A stretch of 64,000 bases of DNA from Pycnococcus provasolii (Eukaryota; Chlorophyta; Pseudoscourfieldiophyceae; Pseudoscourfieldiales; Pycnococcaceae): assembly GCA_938743325.2 (NCBI GenBank), contig OW568870.1, forward strand, positions 868,001 through 932,000. Reading direction: 5' to 3'. Below are positions 37,469-48,300 of this stretch, one piece after another. Both the position numbers and the translations under genes were made by a program. The notes under the pieces were generated by a model. The model saw nothing but the letters and a program-made list of their open reading frames with translations, did no database searches and was not told the DNA's origin. Position 1 is the first letter of the stretch. Every line of letters starts with the position of its first letter.

Positions 37469-40276
37469 ATGGTGGTAAAGGTGACAGAGTCAGCGCACCC
37501 GCTGACGCATTCTTTAGGCTCCTCCTCCCGTTCACTCGACATCCTGCGTCTCTTACGCTCCTCCGACTCTTCCCTTTATTCGGGATACCAGCACTTTCCC
37601 GCTCTCTCCGACCCATCCGTGCATTTTGATTTGCGCCTTCTCAGCGTTCTTGTCGAAGAAAATATTAGACACCCGTACGAGTCGGCGATCGTTTTAGTGG
37701 GATGTGGGACGTCGGGAAGACTCGCGTCCATTGTCGCTCACGCATTCAACGCAGTCTTAGCCAAACGGAAGAAAAATACGCCACAAGTCTTCCACGCACT
37801 GTTAGCAGGACAAAAGCAAGGCGCGTTCTTTCGCTCCGTTGAAAACGCGGAAGACAACTTCGAGCTCGGAAAAAGCGATCTCGCAAACCTATTCAAAAGT
37901 AAACCCAAACTCAGAAGGGCGATCGTCATCGGAATCAGCTGCGGATTCACAGCCGCGTACGTAGCAGGCGCACTCAGACTGACGTGGGAAAACAAGCACT
38001 ACGCATCTGCCGTCGTGGGATTCAACCCACTCCCGCAGCAGCAAGACGACACGCAAGATACGTCGCTGTTCGCTTCCGCGCTGACAACCGCAAGACAACT
38101 CGCGCAAAGCCACCCTGGACAGCACTTTGTCATCAACCCGATCGTTGGTCCAGAGGCTGTCGCAGGCTCGACACGACTCAAGTCTGGAACGGCGACGCTT
38201 GCCATCCTCGAGACGGTGTTCGCGCTTGCGCTATCAAAGGTGCACCAGCTCCCTCTTGCTGGCGGCGTGCCAGTGCCGCCGCGCATGCCACACCCGTCGG
38301 ACGTGGCTGCTGGCGACGTCGTCGGAGACGGCCAGCCGGGTGCGGCGGCGAGCATCGCGGATCTGCTGGCATGCTGCGAGGACGCGCAGCGTGCCGCGTA
38401 TGCAGAGTCCGCGCAACTTGCAAAGGTTGCTGACGCCGCTGCAGACGCGCTCAGGAGCGGCGGACGTGTCGTGTATGTCGCGGCTGGGTCGCTGGGAACG
38501 ATGGCGGTCGTCGATGCGTCTGAACAACCGCCGACATTTGGGGCTGCCCGTGACGACTTCTCCGCATCCGTCGTCGGAGGCTTTCACAACTTTGACGCCG
38601 GTCGTCGTGAGGACGACGACGTGTGGTGCTGCCGCTTTCACGAGCTGTACGACGACATGCCGTCTGACCAGAAGCATCGTCCAGCAGACGGCGTGGAAGC
38701 CAACGTTGCCGCTACGGACACTGGAACGCCAGGTGCTGATCGACCAAAAAGTGTTGATGCTCCCGTCGAGCTTTCGTCCACGTCGGTAACGGCGGAGGCG
38801 GCAGTGGCAACGTTCCCTGACGAAGTTGGCATGTATGTCACCGCCGCGGCAAATTCTGGTCGTCCGATCGCCGGCCCGTGTACACTTCCATATCCGCAGC
38901 GCTTTGAGGCTGCTCATGCGTTTCTGAAGTGCGGTAGCTTACTTGATGACACCGGCGCTATGAGGTTTGGCGGTGCATTGTCGGCAGCCACCGAGAAGGC
39001 AGTGAGGTCCATTGCGACTAATCTAGGCGACGACGCAAAGCTCATGCTGTACGCACTCGGCCGTCAGGTGGAGGATGGGCCTTGCACGGAATCGGCACCC
39101 ACGAGCTGGAGCATCGTGGAAAATGCCAAGTATCGAGCATACCAGGCGCTTGGCAAGATGGATAAGCTCGAGGCGATGCGACTGTTTGTGAAGACACTCG
39201 ATGAGGACGCGAAGGAATGGTGGGCGTTGTGCGTGAAGGGTGCGGGCGAGGCTTCTTCATCCGGGGGTGAGAGTGCGGTGCCGTCGCCCGCGCCCGCACC
39301 CGCACCCGCACCCGCACCCGCACCCGCACCCGCACCCGCACCCGCATTCGCATCCGAATCAACTCCGTCCAAGACGAAGGAAGAAACGATTCGCCCCAAA
39401 CCAACGAGCTTCGCGCACTTCATCTCAGATCTTCGGCAGCAGGATGTTGTCATCGTGTTGGCGGCTTCCGGCCCAACTACTGAGACGGTTGGAACACCCT
39501 ATGGAAAGCCGGCGGTGGCTTGGACGCCTGAGCATGTGTCCACACTGATTTCCGCGCACCGGCGCGTACAGTTTGGAATCCACGTCGTGCAGCTCGCGGT
39601 GGGCAGGCACGATCGCGTCTTGTGCGACGCATTTTCCGTCGGCAAAGACGCCAACTTCTGGCGTCGCGAGATTGCGGCTGAGGATGCTGCCGCCGCCGCG
39701 GCTGCCGCGGAGGTGCAGGTCGTGGCTGCTCTGCGGCCCGTGGCTGTGCCAGGCCGTCGCGGCAGCTGGATCACGCTGCGCCTTCCGCCGAGCTTGGCGG
39801 CGCCGCTGTTGCCTGGATTGGCGACGTTCGACCGGCTCGTTATGAAGCACGTGCTGAACGCGATTTCCACCACCGCTCACGTTCTCGTAGGCAAAGTCTT
39901 CGGCAACCGCATGGTGGACGTGCGCGTAGCGAACATCAAGCTGTACCAACGAGCCGTTGGCATCGTGCGCGCGGTGCTTGAGGGAGAGGGTGGCGGCGCC
40001 GTCGTCGTTGACGACGAGTCTGCGGAGCGCCTTCTCCTACGATCTATTTATGGAGACGATGCAGGGTCGGCGGCAGCGCCGGCACGCGGCGACGAGACGG
40101 TGATGCAGCGCCACGTGAGCCATGCCGTTTCGCAGACGGGTGTCGTGCCCACGGCCATTGTATTAGGACTGCTCGGTGACCTTGAGGGGAAGCCAACCTC
40201 TGTGGCGGAAGCGCGTCGCGTTGTGGCGGAGAAGCGGCCGGGTGGCGTGCGCTCTGCGATCCAGCGCCTTTTGTGA
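37469..40276 (+). CDS. Glucokinase-regulatory-protein (GKRP)-like double SIS-domain protein
   Basis: The 935-residue protein has two sugar-isomerase (SIS) domains. The first is near 70-240 (AIVLVGCGTSGRLASIVAHAF, GISCGFTAAYVAGAL, INPIVGPEAVAGSTRLKSGTAT). The second starts near 330 (VVYVAAGSLGTMAVVDASEQ, PPTFGAARDDFSASVVGG). This order is that of GKRP and MurNAc-6-phosphate etherase (MurQ) relatives, which bind phosphosugars such as fructose 6-phosphate. An APAPAP linker (39288-39348) precedes a C-terminal part of about 300 residues with helical LID-like sequence. The usual GKRP length is about 625, so this one is enlarged by Ala/Pro inserts. Whether it is a regulator or an etherase is unclear. 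The start MVVKVTESAHP (37469) was chosen as the first ATG. Confidence 0.85.
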   Translation: MVVKVTESAHPLTHSLGSSSRSLDILRLLRSSDSSLYSGYQHFPALSDPSVHFDLRLLSVLVEENIRHPYESAIVLVGCGTSGRLASIVAHAFNAVLAKRKKNTPQVFHALLAGQKQGAFFRSVENAEDNFELGKSDLANLFKSKPKLRRAIVIGISCGFTAAYVAGALRLTWENKHYASAVVGFNPLPQQQDDTQDTSLFASALTTARQLAQSHPGQHFVINPIVGPEAVAGSTRLKSGTATLAILETVFALALSKVHQLPLAGGVPVPPRMPHPSDVAAGDVVGDGQPGAAASIADLLACCEDAQRAAYAESAQLAKVADAAADALRSGGRVVYVAAGSLGTMAVVDASEQPPTFGAARDDFSASVVGGFHNFDAGRREDDDVWCCRFHELYDDMPSDQKHRPADGVEANVAATDTGTPGADRPKSVDAPVELSSTSVTAEAAVATFPDEVGMYVTAAANSGRPIAGPCTLPYPQRFEAAHAFLKCGSLLDDTGAMRFGGALSAATEKAVRSIATNLGDDAKLMLYALGRQVEDGPCTESAPTSWSIVENAKYRAYQALGKMDKLEAMRLFVKTLDEDAKEWWALCVKGAGEASSSGGESAVPSPAPAPAPAPAPAPAPAPAPAFASESTPSKTKEETIRPKPTSFAHFISDLRQQDVVIVLAASGPTTETVGTPYGKPAVAWTPEHVSTLISAHRRVQFGIHVVQLAVGRHDRVLCDAFSVGKDANFWRREIAAEDAAAAAAAAEVQVVAALRPVAVPGRRGSWITLRLPPSLAAPLLPGLATFDRLVMKHVLNAISTTAHVLVGKVFGNRMVDVRVANIKLYQRAVGIVRAVLEGEGGGAVVVDDESAERLLLRSIYGDDAGSAAAPARGDETVMQRHVSHAVSQTGVVPTAIVLGLLGDLEGKPTSVAEARRVVAEKRPGGVRSAIQRLL

Positions 40277-40296
40277 TTATGAGTATACGACGGTGA

Positions 40297-40301
40297 TTAC
40301 A
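40297..40301 (-). terminator. Poly(A) signal TGTAA of the MAPR gene
   Basis: TTACA on the + strand, 23 bases past the MAPR stop codon. Only 47 bases separate the two convergent stop codons here. Confidence 0.65.
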
Positions 40302-40323
40302 CGTATCAACAAAGACCCCAGCC

Positions 40324-40983
40324 TCAGCGCGCGACTGTCTCTTCCACCTGCCCCACGATGGTATATTTTTCTTGGAACTTTCTTTCCCAGTCGTCGAGTA
40401 TGTCACGCTCCGCGGCGGACAGGCCAGATATGTCGCCGTGCACATCCTCCGGCTTGAGGCTCATTTTGGCGAGCGCGTGGCTTGCGTCGTATCCTGCGAA
40501 ACCTCTGTACGGCCCGTCCGGCGGTCCGTAGAAGTCTTCACCCTTGGTGACGTCGTAGATGGTACCTTTCACCGCGATGTAGATGGGCGCCTTGGGGTCA
40601 GTTCCTGTTCCAATTTCGCGCAGACGTTCCTTGGATATGGTTCCAAGTTGCACTGGGCTTTGCGGTCTCTGCGAGGGTGTATCATCATGTTCCGCGTGTG
40701 CGTTCATCCCTTTTTTCGCTTTTGACTGTGAGTCAGAATCAGAGTGTGCTGCTGCTGATGAGAACCCACCCGCGAGATAGAAGATGGAAATGACCAGAAG
40801 AAAGACTACTAGAACGAACGAAAGAGGAATACCTCCTACAACTTCCAATCCTCCGAGGGATGGGGACGAAATCAGTTCCGTTACCCAATGAGGCAAATAG
40901 TTGAACAAACCAGTTGCGATGCTATGAGTATGAGTAGACTGCTGTGACGCTGACTGCTGTGACGCTGCGCCGCCGACGGACAT
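40324..40983 (-). CDS. Membrane-associated progesterone receptor (MAPR) / cytochrome b5-like protein
   Basis: The 219-residue protein has one membrane helix near 50-73 (IPLSFVLVVFLLVISIFYLA), then a low-complexity linker. The haem-binding b5-like MAPR domain lies at about 115-210 (IYIAVKGTIYDVTKGEDFYGP, PYRGFAGYDASHALAKMS, LDDWERKFQEKYTIVG). The YGPxxPYxxFAGxDAS motif is typical of PGRMC1/MAPR, which bind haem by a Tyr and assist cytochrome P450s in sterol synthesis on the ER. The axial-type Tyr in YYGP-like position is conserved as DFYGPP. The TM-then-domain layout is as in PGRMC1. Compact gene with no intron. Confidence 0.93.
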   Translation of the reverse strand: MSVGGAASQQSASQQSTHTHSIATGLFNYLPHWVTELISSPSLGGLEVVGGIPLSFVLVVFLLVISIFYLAGGFSSAAAHSDSDSQSKAKKGMNAHAEHDDTPSQRPQSPVQLGTISKERLREIGTGTDPKAPIYIAVKGTIYDVTKGEDFYGPPDGPYRGFAGYDASHALAKMSLKPEDVHGDISGLSAAERDILDDWERKFQEKYTIVGQVEETVAR

Positions 40984-41120
40984 GAATTAATTATAATTAA
41001 CACGTGTGGCTGAGCTCCCTCCCGTGGGATGGAACCCGGGGGAGACGAAAAAGGGAACCCTAAACCTTTAACTACTCCGGAATTTCCCTCAGCCGGATCG
41101 GGGATTGGAGCGGTCCTGGC

Positions 41121-41732
41121 GTGAATGGTCTGAGCCCTTCTCCCCCGGGGGCGGGGCGAGTCATTATGCAAACAATGCGTGCGTTACAGAACGAAGCACG
41201 CAAAGCACGCATGGCGCCTATGGCTCCGCTACGGCTCCGGATGAACGCTATGCGCTCTTCTTTCTCACCACCTAGAGGATCAATGGCGCAGGCGACTCCG
41301 CGGGCTCCGCTCGGTACGCGGGGAGGTGTACGCAAGTGGTTTCACCAGTCCCGCCGTAGCGTTGGTGTCCGCATACAGTGGGTCGAAAAGGCTCTTCCAA
41401 CAACAACGGCGGGGAGTAGCGCGCCGACGGTGGCGCAACCTGCTCATCAGGCAGGCTCTCTGGGCACGGTAACACCGCCGTCCGTACCGTATGCTCTCTT
41501 CGCCGATGGGACGGCGAAGAGAAGCTGTACTAGAGCATCGGCGGCGGCGGCAGCGGCGGCGGCATCAGCGGTGGCATCAACACCAACATCCGAAGTCGAG
41601 AAAAGCATTGCAACGTACGTGCAAGCCGCGTACGGTTTGTCATCGCGAAGCGCGATGAGTGCCGCGCAGAAGTTTTTTCGCGACACGCAGGTGGCGGAGA
41701 AATTGAGACTTGCGTGTATGGGGGGCAGATGA
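41121..41732 (+). CDS. Hypothetical protein, Arg-rich N-terminus (possible organelle targeting)
   Basis: A 203-residue frame (or 188 residues from the ATG at 41166). The first 60 residues are rich in Arg, Met and Ala with almost no acids, as in mitochondrial or plastid presequences. A mid-part with basic WFHQSRRSVGVRIQWVEKAL and a poly-Ala run follow. A helical C-terminus (EVEKSIATYVQAAYGL, AAQKFFRDTQVAEKLRLAC) ends it. It lies between two minus-strand genes and divergent from MAPR. I recognise no family and see no TGTAA after the stop, so the gene is plausible but not secure. Confidence 0.45.
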   Translation: MNGLSPSPPGAGRVIMQTMRALQNEARKARMAPMAPLRLRMNAMRSSFSPPRGSMAQATPRAPLGTRGGVRKWFHQSRRSVGVRIQWVEKALPTTTAGSSAPTVAQPAHQAGSLGTVTPPSVPYALFADGTAKRSCTRASAAAAAAAASAVASTPTSEVEKSIATYVQAAYGLSSRSAMSAAQKFFRDTQVAEKLRLACMGGR

Positions 41733-41852
41733 GGCATTCAAGGCGTTGCATATTCTTCTATGGAAGTCCTTTTCTTACTTCTATTTTCTATTTTCTATTT
41801 AGGTTGTACTGCGATCTTAGGTTCTATTTGCGTGAATGGAAACGTGATCACG

Positions 41853-43904
41853 TCACATCCAATCCAGTGTGTTCCGGAGCTCGCTCAGCTTGAATGTGCC
41901 ACTGCCGTCGCCGACGACGTGCAGCTCCGTGGTGTGGAACTTACGAAGCTCGAGACGGTGCGCTATCGAAAACACCGTCGTGCCAACACCAAGAACCATC
42001 TCGTACAGCTTCGACTCCTCCTCAGGGTTGATGGCCGCGGTCGCCTCGTCCAAGATGGCGTACTCAGGCTTGTGGTACAGAAGACGCGCGAAGCTCACGC
42101 GCTGCTTCTCGCCGCCCGATAGAACGTCGTTCCAGTCGTGGTGGCGAACGCCGAGGCCAAGCGCGTCGTCGGAAGATGGCTTGCAAAGCTTCTTCAATCC
42201 AACCTTTTCCAGACAATCCGCAATCTTCTCGTCCGTCGACCGCGACGATGTCGGGCGATCCGGGTACGTCACCTGGTCGCGCAGCGTTCCCGTGACAAGG
42301 TAGGAGCTCTGCGGAAGCCAGAGCATTCTCTTCCCGGCGGGCACCGCCACCGCGCCCTCGACGGGCAGCCACAGCCCGGCGAGAACGCGAAACAGGCTCG
42401 TCTTGCCGCATCCGTTAGGTCCCGTGACAATGACGTGGCGTCCTTTCGGGACGGTGAGATTCAAGCCTGTGATGAGCACGCGAGGCTCTGTTCCGTCGGG
42501 TGATGGTTGGTGCACTGTCAAGTTGGTGATCACGATTGCATCCTTCGTCTTCGCCTCGTTCGCCGTGCGCGTGGCGAGAGCAAGTGACGCGGCGTCGCGA
42601 GCGGGCGGCGGCGTCTCGAGCGCGCGGAACATCTCCACGATGCGTGACGTGTATCCCGCAAGCTCATCCAAGCTCTTGCCGAGGAGCATGATCTCGCTGA
42701 ACGCGCTGCCGCACCGCAGCATGAGTTCTTCGGTGGCACGGAAGTCGGAGATGCGCTCCGCCGCCTCGGCTGACTTGCGTGCGAGGAATGGCACGTGCAC
42801 GAAGCACCCGCCGATGAGCAAACCTTGAAACTTGGTGATGTTGTCGAAAACAGACTTGCGAATGCGCTTCAGCGCGTGCCATCGCTGCGTGCCAATGAGT
42901 CGATGCAGGCTCTCGTCGAGCAGAGCGCGCTCCGCCTCGCTGCCCTTCAGGAATGCCACCTCCTCCGCGCTCGCGATCAGTCTGGAGTGCCCTGACCTGA
43001 AGTTGCCCTCGAGTTCCTGCTCGAGTGCCACCATCTTGCCAAGGCTCGGCGTGAGGCCTCTTAACGTCGCCCCGATGAAGAACTGACTTGCGAACAGTGC
43101 GATGGGCCGTCCCATCCCGAGTTCCTTGGACGCCTCGTAGAGCGACAGGAAGAACTCCAGAATAGGTTTGAACGAGTGCCCGTAGAGGGATGCCGCCTCA
43201 CGCGAGAAGGCGTCAATGTCGCTGACGATGCGCTGGTCGACGGTTCCCAGGTTTCCGTGACGAAGCACCGCGAGTCTGTAGAAGGCGTTGTTGAGGAGGT
43301 ACTTGCGGTGTGCTCGTTCCGTCAGTTTCTGCCTGAGTTCGAGCGCAATGACAGACTCCATGTATCTCAGTCCGCTGTTCACGACAGTGCTTGCCGCCAT
43401 CCACCCTGTGAAAGAGTACACCCACTTGGTCCAGTCCGACCAGCTCGCTTTGGAGATGGCGCGCGTGAGGAAGTACGTGTTGAGCTTCGTGCACCTGACA
43501 GTGATCATCGTGCGCATGACGAGCAGTACGAACTGCGCCGCCATGAGCTGTCCCCCTTTTGACGTCGCCGTTGGCGCCGCGACTCCGAGGAGCCATTGGA
43601 GCTCTTTCCAGAACTGCTGGGAATCGATTTTCTTTTGACGAGATGACGTTGCCTTGTGGTTCTTTGACGCAGCACGCGGGAGCGGGTTTCCTTGTAACGC
43701 CAGCTGCGAGCGAAGTTGTTTCAAAGACAGGGACTCGGAGGATGTGCGGTGGAAGAATCCCAAGGTGGACAGCCCAAGAAACAGGCAGAAGGCGGAGTCC
43801 TTCTGCAGAGACCGGGCTGTACTTGAGATGCCCGAAGGGGAGTGGCGGCGCAGTGCCGTGCCCACTAAGCCGAGGCCTTCTAAGAGAGAGACGGCGTCGG
43901 ACAT
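41853..43904 (-). CDS. ABC transporter subfamily D (ABCD) half transporter
   Basis: The 683-residue protein has a transmembrane domain with family-D features: the EAA-like loop (ASAEEVAFLKGSEAERALLD) near residue 335 and the ADIDAFSREAASLYG-type segment. One nucleotide-binding domain near 470-670 has Walker A GPNGCGKTSL, signature LSGGEKQRVSFARLL, Walker B EYAILDEATAAI and switch His in IAHRL. Domain-D half transporters dimerise and move very-long-chain acyl-CoAs or cofactors into peroxisomes, or act in lysosome/plastid membranes. N-terminal residues 1-100 carry no obvious peroxisomal signal. The first ATG is 43904. About 120 bases separate its end from the neighbouring stop. Confidence 0.92.
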   Translation of the reverse strand: MSDAVSLLEGLGLVGTALRRHSPSGISSTARSLQKDSAFCLFLGLSTLGFFHRTSSESLSLKQLRSQLALQGNPLPRAASKNHKATSSRQKKIDSQQFWKELQWLLGVAAPTATSKGGQLMAAQFVLLVMRTMITVRCTKLNTYFLTRAISKASWSDWTKWVYSFTGWMAASTVVNSGLRYMESVIALELRQKLTERAHRKYLLNNAFYRLAVLRHGNLGTVDQRIVSDIDAFSREAASLYGHSFKPILEFFLSLYEASKELGMGRPIALFASQFFIGATLRGLTPSLGKMVALEQELEGNFRSGHSRLIASAEEVAFLKGSEAERALLDESLHRLIGTQRWHALKRIRKSVFDNITKFQGLLIGGCFVHVPFLARKSAEAAERISDFRATEELMLRCGSAFSEIMLLGKSLDELAGYTSRIVEMFRALETPPPARDAASLALATRTANEAKTKDAIVITNLTVHQPSPDGTEPRVLITGLNLTVPKGRHVIVTGPNGCGKTSLFRVLAGLWLPVEGAVAVPAGKRMLWLPQSSYLVTGTLRDQVTYPDRPTSSRSTDEKIADCLEKVGLKKLCKPSSDDALGLGVRHHDWNDVLSGGEKQRVSFARLLYHKPEYAILDEATAAINPEEESKLYEMVLGVGTTVFSIAHRLELRKFHTTELHVVGDGSGTFKLSELRNTLDWM

Positions 43905-44028
43905 TATATTATATTTTTATGGCAGATTTCTCACAAACGCCTTTGATCGAGCAACTTACGCCCTAAAAGATAGGGGGGAGGATAACGCTACCTTTAACCC
44001 GTTCCGGAAAGGAGGAGGGGGGGGGGGG

Positions 44029-44145
44029 CGTAACCCTAACCCTAACCCCTAACCCCTAACCCTAATAACCCTAACCCTACTAGCCCTAACCCTAACCCTA
44101 ACCCCTAACCCTAACCCTACAAGCCCTAACCCCTAACCCTTTACC
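44029..44145. repeat. Telomere-like (CCCTAA)n block with variant units
   Basis: About a dozen CCCTAA units, some AACCCCTAA, broken by taata, ctacta and ctacaag words. It lies 125-240 bases from the ABCD start codon and is the longest such array in the window. Confidence 0.9.
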
Positions 44146-45136
44146 CCCTTCCTAACCCCGTTTCCGTTTTCCGAACCCCTAAACTTTCCGTTCTCCGAAC
44201 CCCGGAAGGGGAATTCGCCAGTGGTGGAGCCCCCCAGGCTTATACGATTTTTTTTTTCCAGGCTTATAGAATTGAGTGGGGGGCCCAAGGGTTAGGTTAG
44301 GGTTAGGGGAGGGTTTATAACCAGCAATTCTATATAATAATTACCCTATCCCGGGCCCGGGCACCCGGGGGCCGGGGGGATTCTTGTCATTGGGGAAGAA
44401 GAACCAAAATAAGTTTCAACTTTTCATCATCATCATCGAAACCAACCTCCCTCACGGTCTCACCTCCTTGTGTCCTTCTCCTTGTGATCATAAAGAGTGT
44501 TGTTATCGCATGTGAGTTCCCATGTGATAAGGCATGTGGCCAAGGCATGTGGCCAGGTTCGTTGCCAATGCGCGTCTGTCGGAATGTGACGTTTCAACAC
44601 GCGAAAAGACCGATGAAAGATTACATGGCAAATCAGCGGTTAGGCCCGGTTAATCAGCCAAGCAAAAACAACCACCGAGGATTCACCGAAGATTTGCAAG
44701 ATCTTTATTTCTCTTTATTTGAGGCTTTTGAGGCGTTGGGGGGAGCCTGGTTTGTGACTTAGTTTTGTACTACTGTATTCTTGACCAGACCATGACCAGA
44801 CTGTAGGTTATTGCGTGTGCTCGCGTACAATTCCCGGTTGTCCAGGTTGGGGGGGGGGGGGCAACCTCCGAAATTTTCCTCCGAAATTTTTTTTGTTAGG
44901 GGGAGCTGCCCCCCCCCCACACAGTCTGACACAGAGTCTGACAGGCAGCGTTGTCCTAAGGCTGAGGCTGAGCGTTGAGGGAGCGTTTGGTTTGGTTTCG
45001 TTATGGCTCGTTTGGTTTGGTTTGGTTTCGTTGGTTTCGTTTGGTTTCGTTACGGCTCGTTTGGTTTCGTTACGGCTCGTTTGGTTTGGTTTGGTTTGGG
45101 AGTTCAGTGGAGTGCAACAGGTCTGTGGCCGCCATC

Positions 45137-45253
45137 AGTGAGTGAGTGAGTGAGTGAGTGAGTGAGTGAGTGAGTGAGTGAGTGAGTGAGTGAGTGAGTG
45201 AGTGAGTGAGTGAGTGAGTGAGTGAGTGAGTGAGTGAGTGAGTGAGTGAGTGA
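45137..45253. repeat. (GAGT)n microsatellite, about 29 units
   Basis: Uninterrupted AGTG units for about 117 bases, ending 65 bases upstream of the kinase-cyclase start codon. It reads open in some frames (HSLTHSLT), which explains spurious reading frames here. Confidence 0.95.
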
Positions 45254-45317
45254 CGGCGAATCTTAGTTAGAGGAGGAGACTTAAGGGAGACCTCTTGCAG
45301 TGGTTGTTGTTGGAGGA

Positions 45318-48300
45318 ATGTCTCAGCTGGAGGAGGAAAAGGAGCTTGTGGTGGTGGAGGAGGAGGAGGGTGGTGACTTCCACGCCGCCAGGGATGATTC
45401 CGAACGCGCAGTCGGTGATTCCGCACGGTCCTTGGGAGGTCGCTCGACTGAGTCGGCGGCGTCGCAGAGTATGATGAGTCGGGATACCTGCTGTGCCACT
45501 GGGCTCATGTCGCCTTCCTCGAACAAGCGCGCGCGTAACACCTCAGAAGACACCTTGATCAGAGATGCCGACGATGTTTCTGTTCAAGTTGAAGCTGAAG
45601 TTGCTGAAGTTGTTGTTGACGAGCCTGCTGCAACTTCGGGATGGCTCGAAGCAATCAAGTCGAAAGTTCGCCTGAGCGCCATTCTTGCTGACTCGGACTT
45701 GCGCGACGAGTATGTGCTTCGACATAGGAACGGTATTCAGGGGTGGGCTTGCCCGACTACACTTGCTGCCGTACACGCACTCGTCTTTTGGTTCGCCACT
45801 TGGAGGAAGATGTTGCCAGGCATCACCAACTTTGGGGGAGACATCATCGCGGCGAACGCGTCGAGAGAATGTGTCGAGGCACTGCGTATTCTTGGGCCGT
45901 CCATGGTTGCCACCTTCAGCTTACTACTATTCGCACAAGCGGCTGCGTGTCGCGGCTTGCTACCTGAGACGACGAAGCGCATGGGCATGAGAGCTTACCA
46001 AGTTCTCGTGTTCGGCTTCATGCTCCACCTCATCCCCTTGCACGTCGTTGCGAGCATGCACGGCATGGAAGAACTCGCCTCTTCGCAGATAACCGTGCTG
46101 TACGTCTTGGTGTATGCGGCGCACTTCAACATCCTCAGGGGCGAATACGCAGTCGCTAGTGTCATACACGGAGCTGCTGTTGCCATCGCCATCGCCGTCG
46201 TGAGCATCTGGTTCAAAGCACCGCCATTCTCCGTCGTCTCAAACTTCATGTTGAAGTCGGGTCTTCTCGCCATGCTGTACCAGCTGGAGTTGGGCAAACG
46301 AGAGTTGTTCGCGGGGCAGCAAAACATGAGCCAGTTAGCGAAGCGCATAACGCAGGAGGAGGAGCACAGATTCAAGAAAACTATCCAGAACATCATGCAC
46401 GACCAAAAGCCGCTTGTTCGCACCCTCGAGCACGCCTGCGAGCAGGCGGAGCCGGACATGCGCGTCATTACCAACCTGGCGCAGCAGGTGAAGCACCAAA
46501 TACTCGCGCTCAATCAGTACGAAGATGCGCCAAAGGCGTACGGCCTCATCAATTTGTCCGCGCACCTGACAAAACTAGCCGACATGTATATGCCGATGTT
46601 CGAAAGATTGGGTCAAAGTTTTATTCTCGAAAACAAAATCGACGAGTCTGCAACGTCGTGCGTGCCGATGGAAATGCTCGACCGTGCGGTGGCCAATCTG
46701 CTATCGAACTCGTCCAAGTTCACGCCGTCGGGTGGCGCCATCGTGCTGATGCCATCCGTGAAGCATCTCGAGGAGGGCGGTGGCATGCTGATTATCGAAG
46801 TATGCGACACGGGCAAAGGCATTCCTGTTCACAGCCGCGGCGAGATCTGGCATAGAGGCAATAGAGGCAACTCGGCTACGACAGCCATGGAAGGACTGGG
46901 GCTTGGGCTCGCTAATGTCAAGGCATTCGCCGAGGCGGAGAGTGGCAAAGCTTGGTGCAAAGGCAATCAGACAGGCGAAGGCGTCACACTTGGCTTTTCC
47001 ATCAAATTGAAAGATCTTTCTTTCAATCTTTCGGAGCAACTTTCTTCAGAAAGGCAGGTGAAGCACCACCGCGACGATAATGAGTCGTCAGCTTCCTCCT
47101 CTACGACGAAGGCGCCGCCGTCATCGTACGAGGAGAATGCACATTTGCGCATCCTGCTGGTGGAGGATGACAAGCCGCAGCGTCTGGTGATGAATAGATG
47201 CATGAAAAAACTGTTTCCGCGCGCAATGATCGAACTCGCTGTGAATGGGTTGGAAGGACTTGAGTGCATGAGAGAGCGCTTCTTCGACCTCGTGCTGAGC
47301 GACATGGTAATGCCTATCATGGATGGCATGACGATGCTACGCTTGGCTAAAAATGAGGGCTACATTCCGCGCGTTGCAATTCTGGTCACGCACAACGTCG
47401 TTGAGGATACCAACGACAATGACAATGACGCATTTCAAGTGTACGATAAGGGTGTGGGTATGCCAACGATTGCCAAGATTGCGCATGATCAACTTATGAA
47501 TGAGGATGCACTTGCAAAATTGCGGATTTTGATTGTAGAAGATGACTCGGAGCAGATGAATGTTCTTCGCAAGAGGTTGGAGGCAAGGCTGCCGGAGGCT
47601 GAGGTGCACTGCGCTATGAATGGAAAGGAGGGCCTGCTGCGCATGACTTCCCTGAGCTTCGACGCGCTCATCACAGACTTTTATTTGCCACATATGAATG
47701 GCATGCAGATGGTCAATTCAGCACGCGAGTGGGAGCGGCTGCCACCGATAACAAAGATTGTCACCGCCTCGATTGGCGACAAGAATAAAGAAAACATCGC
47801 TGAGAAATCGGGTCTGAGCGCCTCGGATCTGTACACGAAAGGCAATTTGTTAATGGTTGACGACTTGGCACTCGCGCTGCAGGCCCCAACATCAAACGAG
47901 AGTTCGAGCAGGCGCTTGCTTAGAAAGATGACCCAATCTGGGCAAAGTGAGATAGCGGCGGCGGCGGCGGCGACACCGCCATCCACACCACTAAGCAGCA
48001 GGGACATCGACGACGTAAGTTCCACGCTACATGACGAGACTGTGGCGAAAAGCTTGATTCGTCGGTATCGTAGCCTTGTGGATGCCATGCAGATGTGCGA
48101 CGAAAAGGCGATGAAACATGACATTCACAAGTTGCGAGGGTGGGGCATAAGCCTCCACCTGCATGAGCTTGTTCGGGCATGTGCCGCGTACAAGGATGTC
48201 CCCGGAATGCGTGCAGCGGATGACGTTCGGTCTTGCATTGAAGAACTGCTTGGAATCGAAGGGGATGAGAATTTTCTTTCGAAACTGCGGTCTGAAGGTG

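Larger units (their letters stand above)
43905..45317. other. Large 5' spacer of two divergent genes, repeat rich, no gene seen
   Basis: A long TTAGGG-type block (44029-44145) and C-rich words (AACCCC) to about 44200 come first. Palindromic G/C tracts (CCCGGGCCCGGG near 44350) and a duplicated caggcttata word (44236 and 44261) follow. G runs occur near 44015-44030 and 44850-44865 and GGTTTGGTTT/GTTTCGTT repeats at 44990-45100. The last part is a GAGT microsatellite. The short frames in it have no support. Confidence 0.6.

Noticed and set aside
44484-44762. 92-residue frame in the large divergent spacer
   Set aside because: No family, no telomere-like or poly(A) context, ordinary for random open frame of this length.
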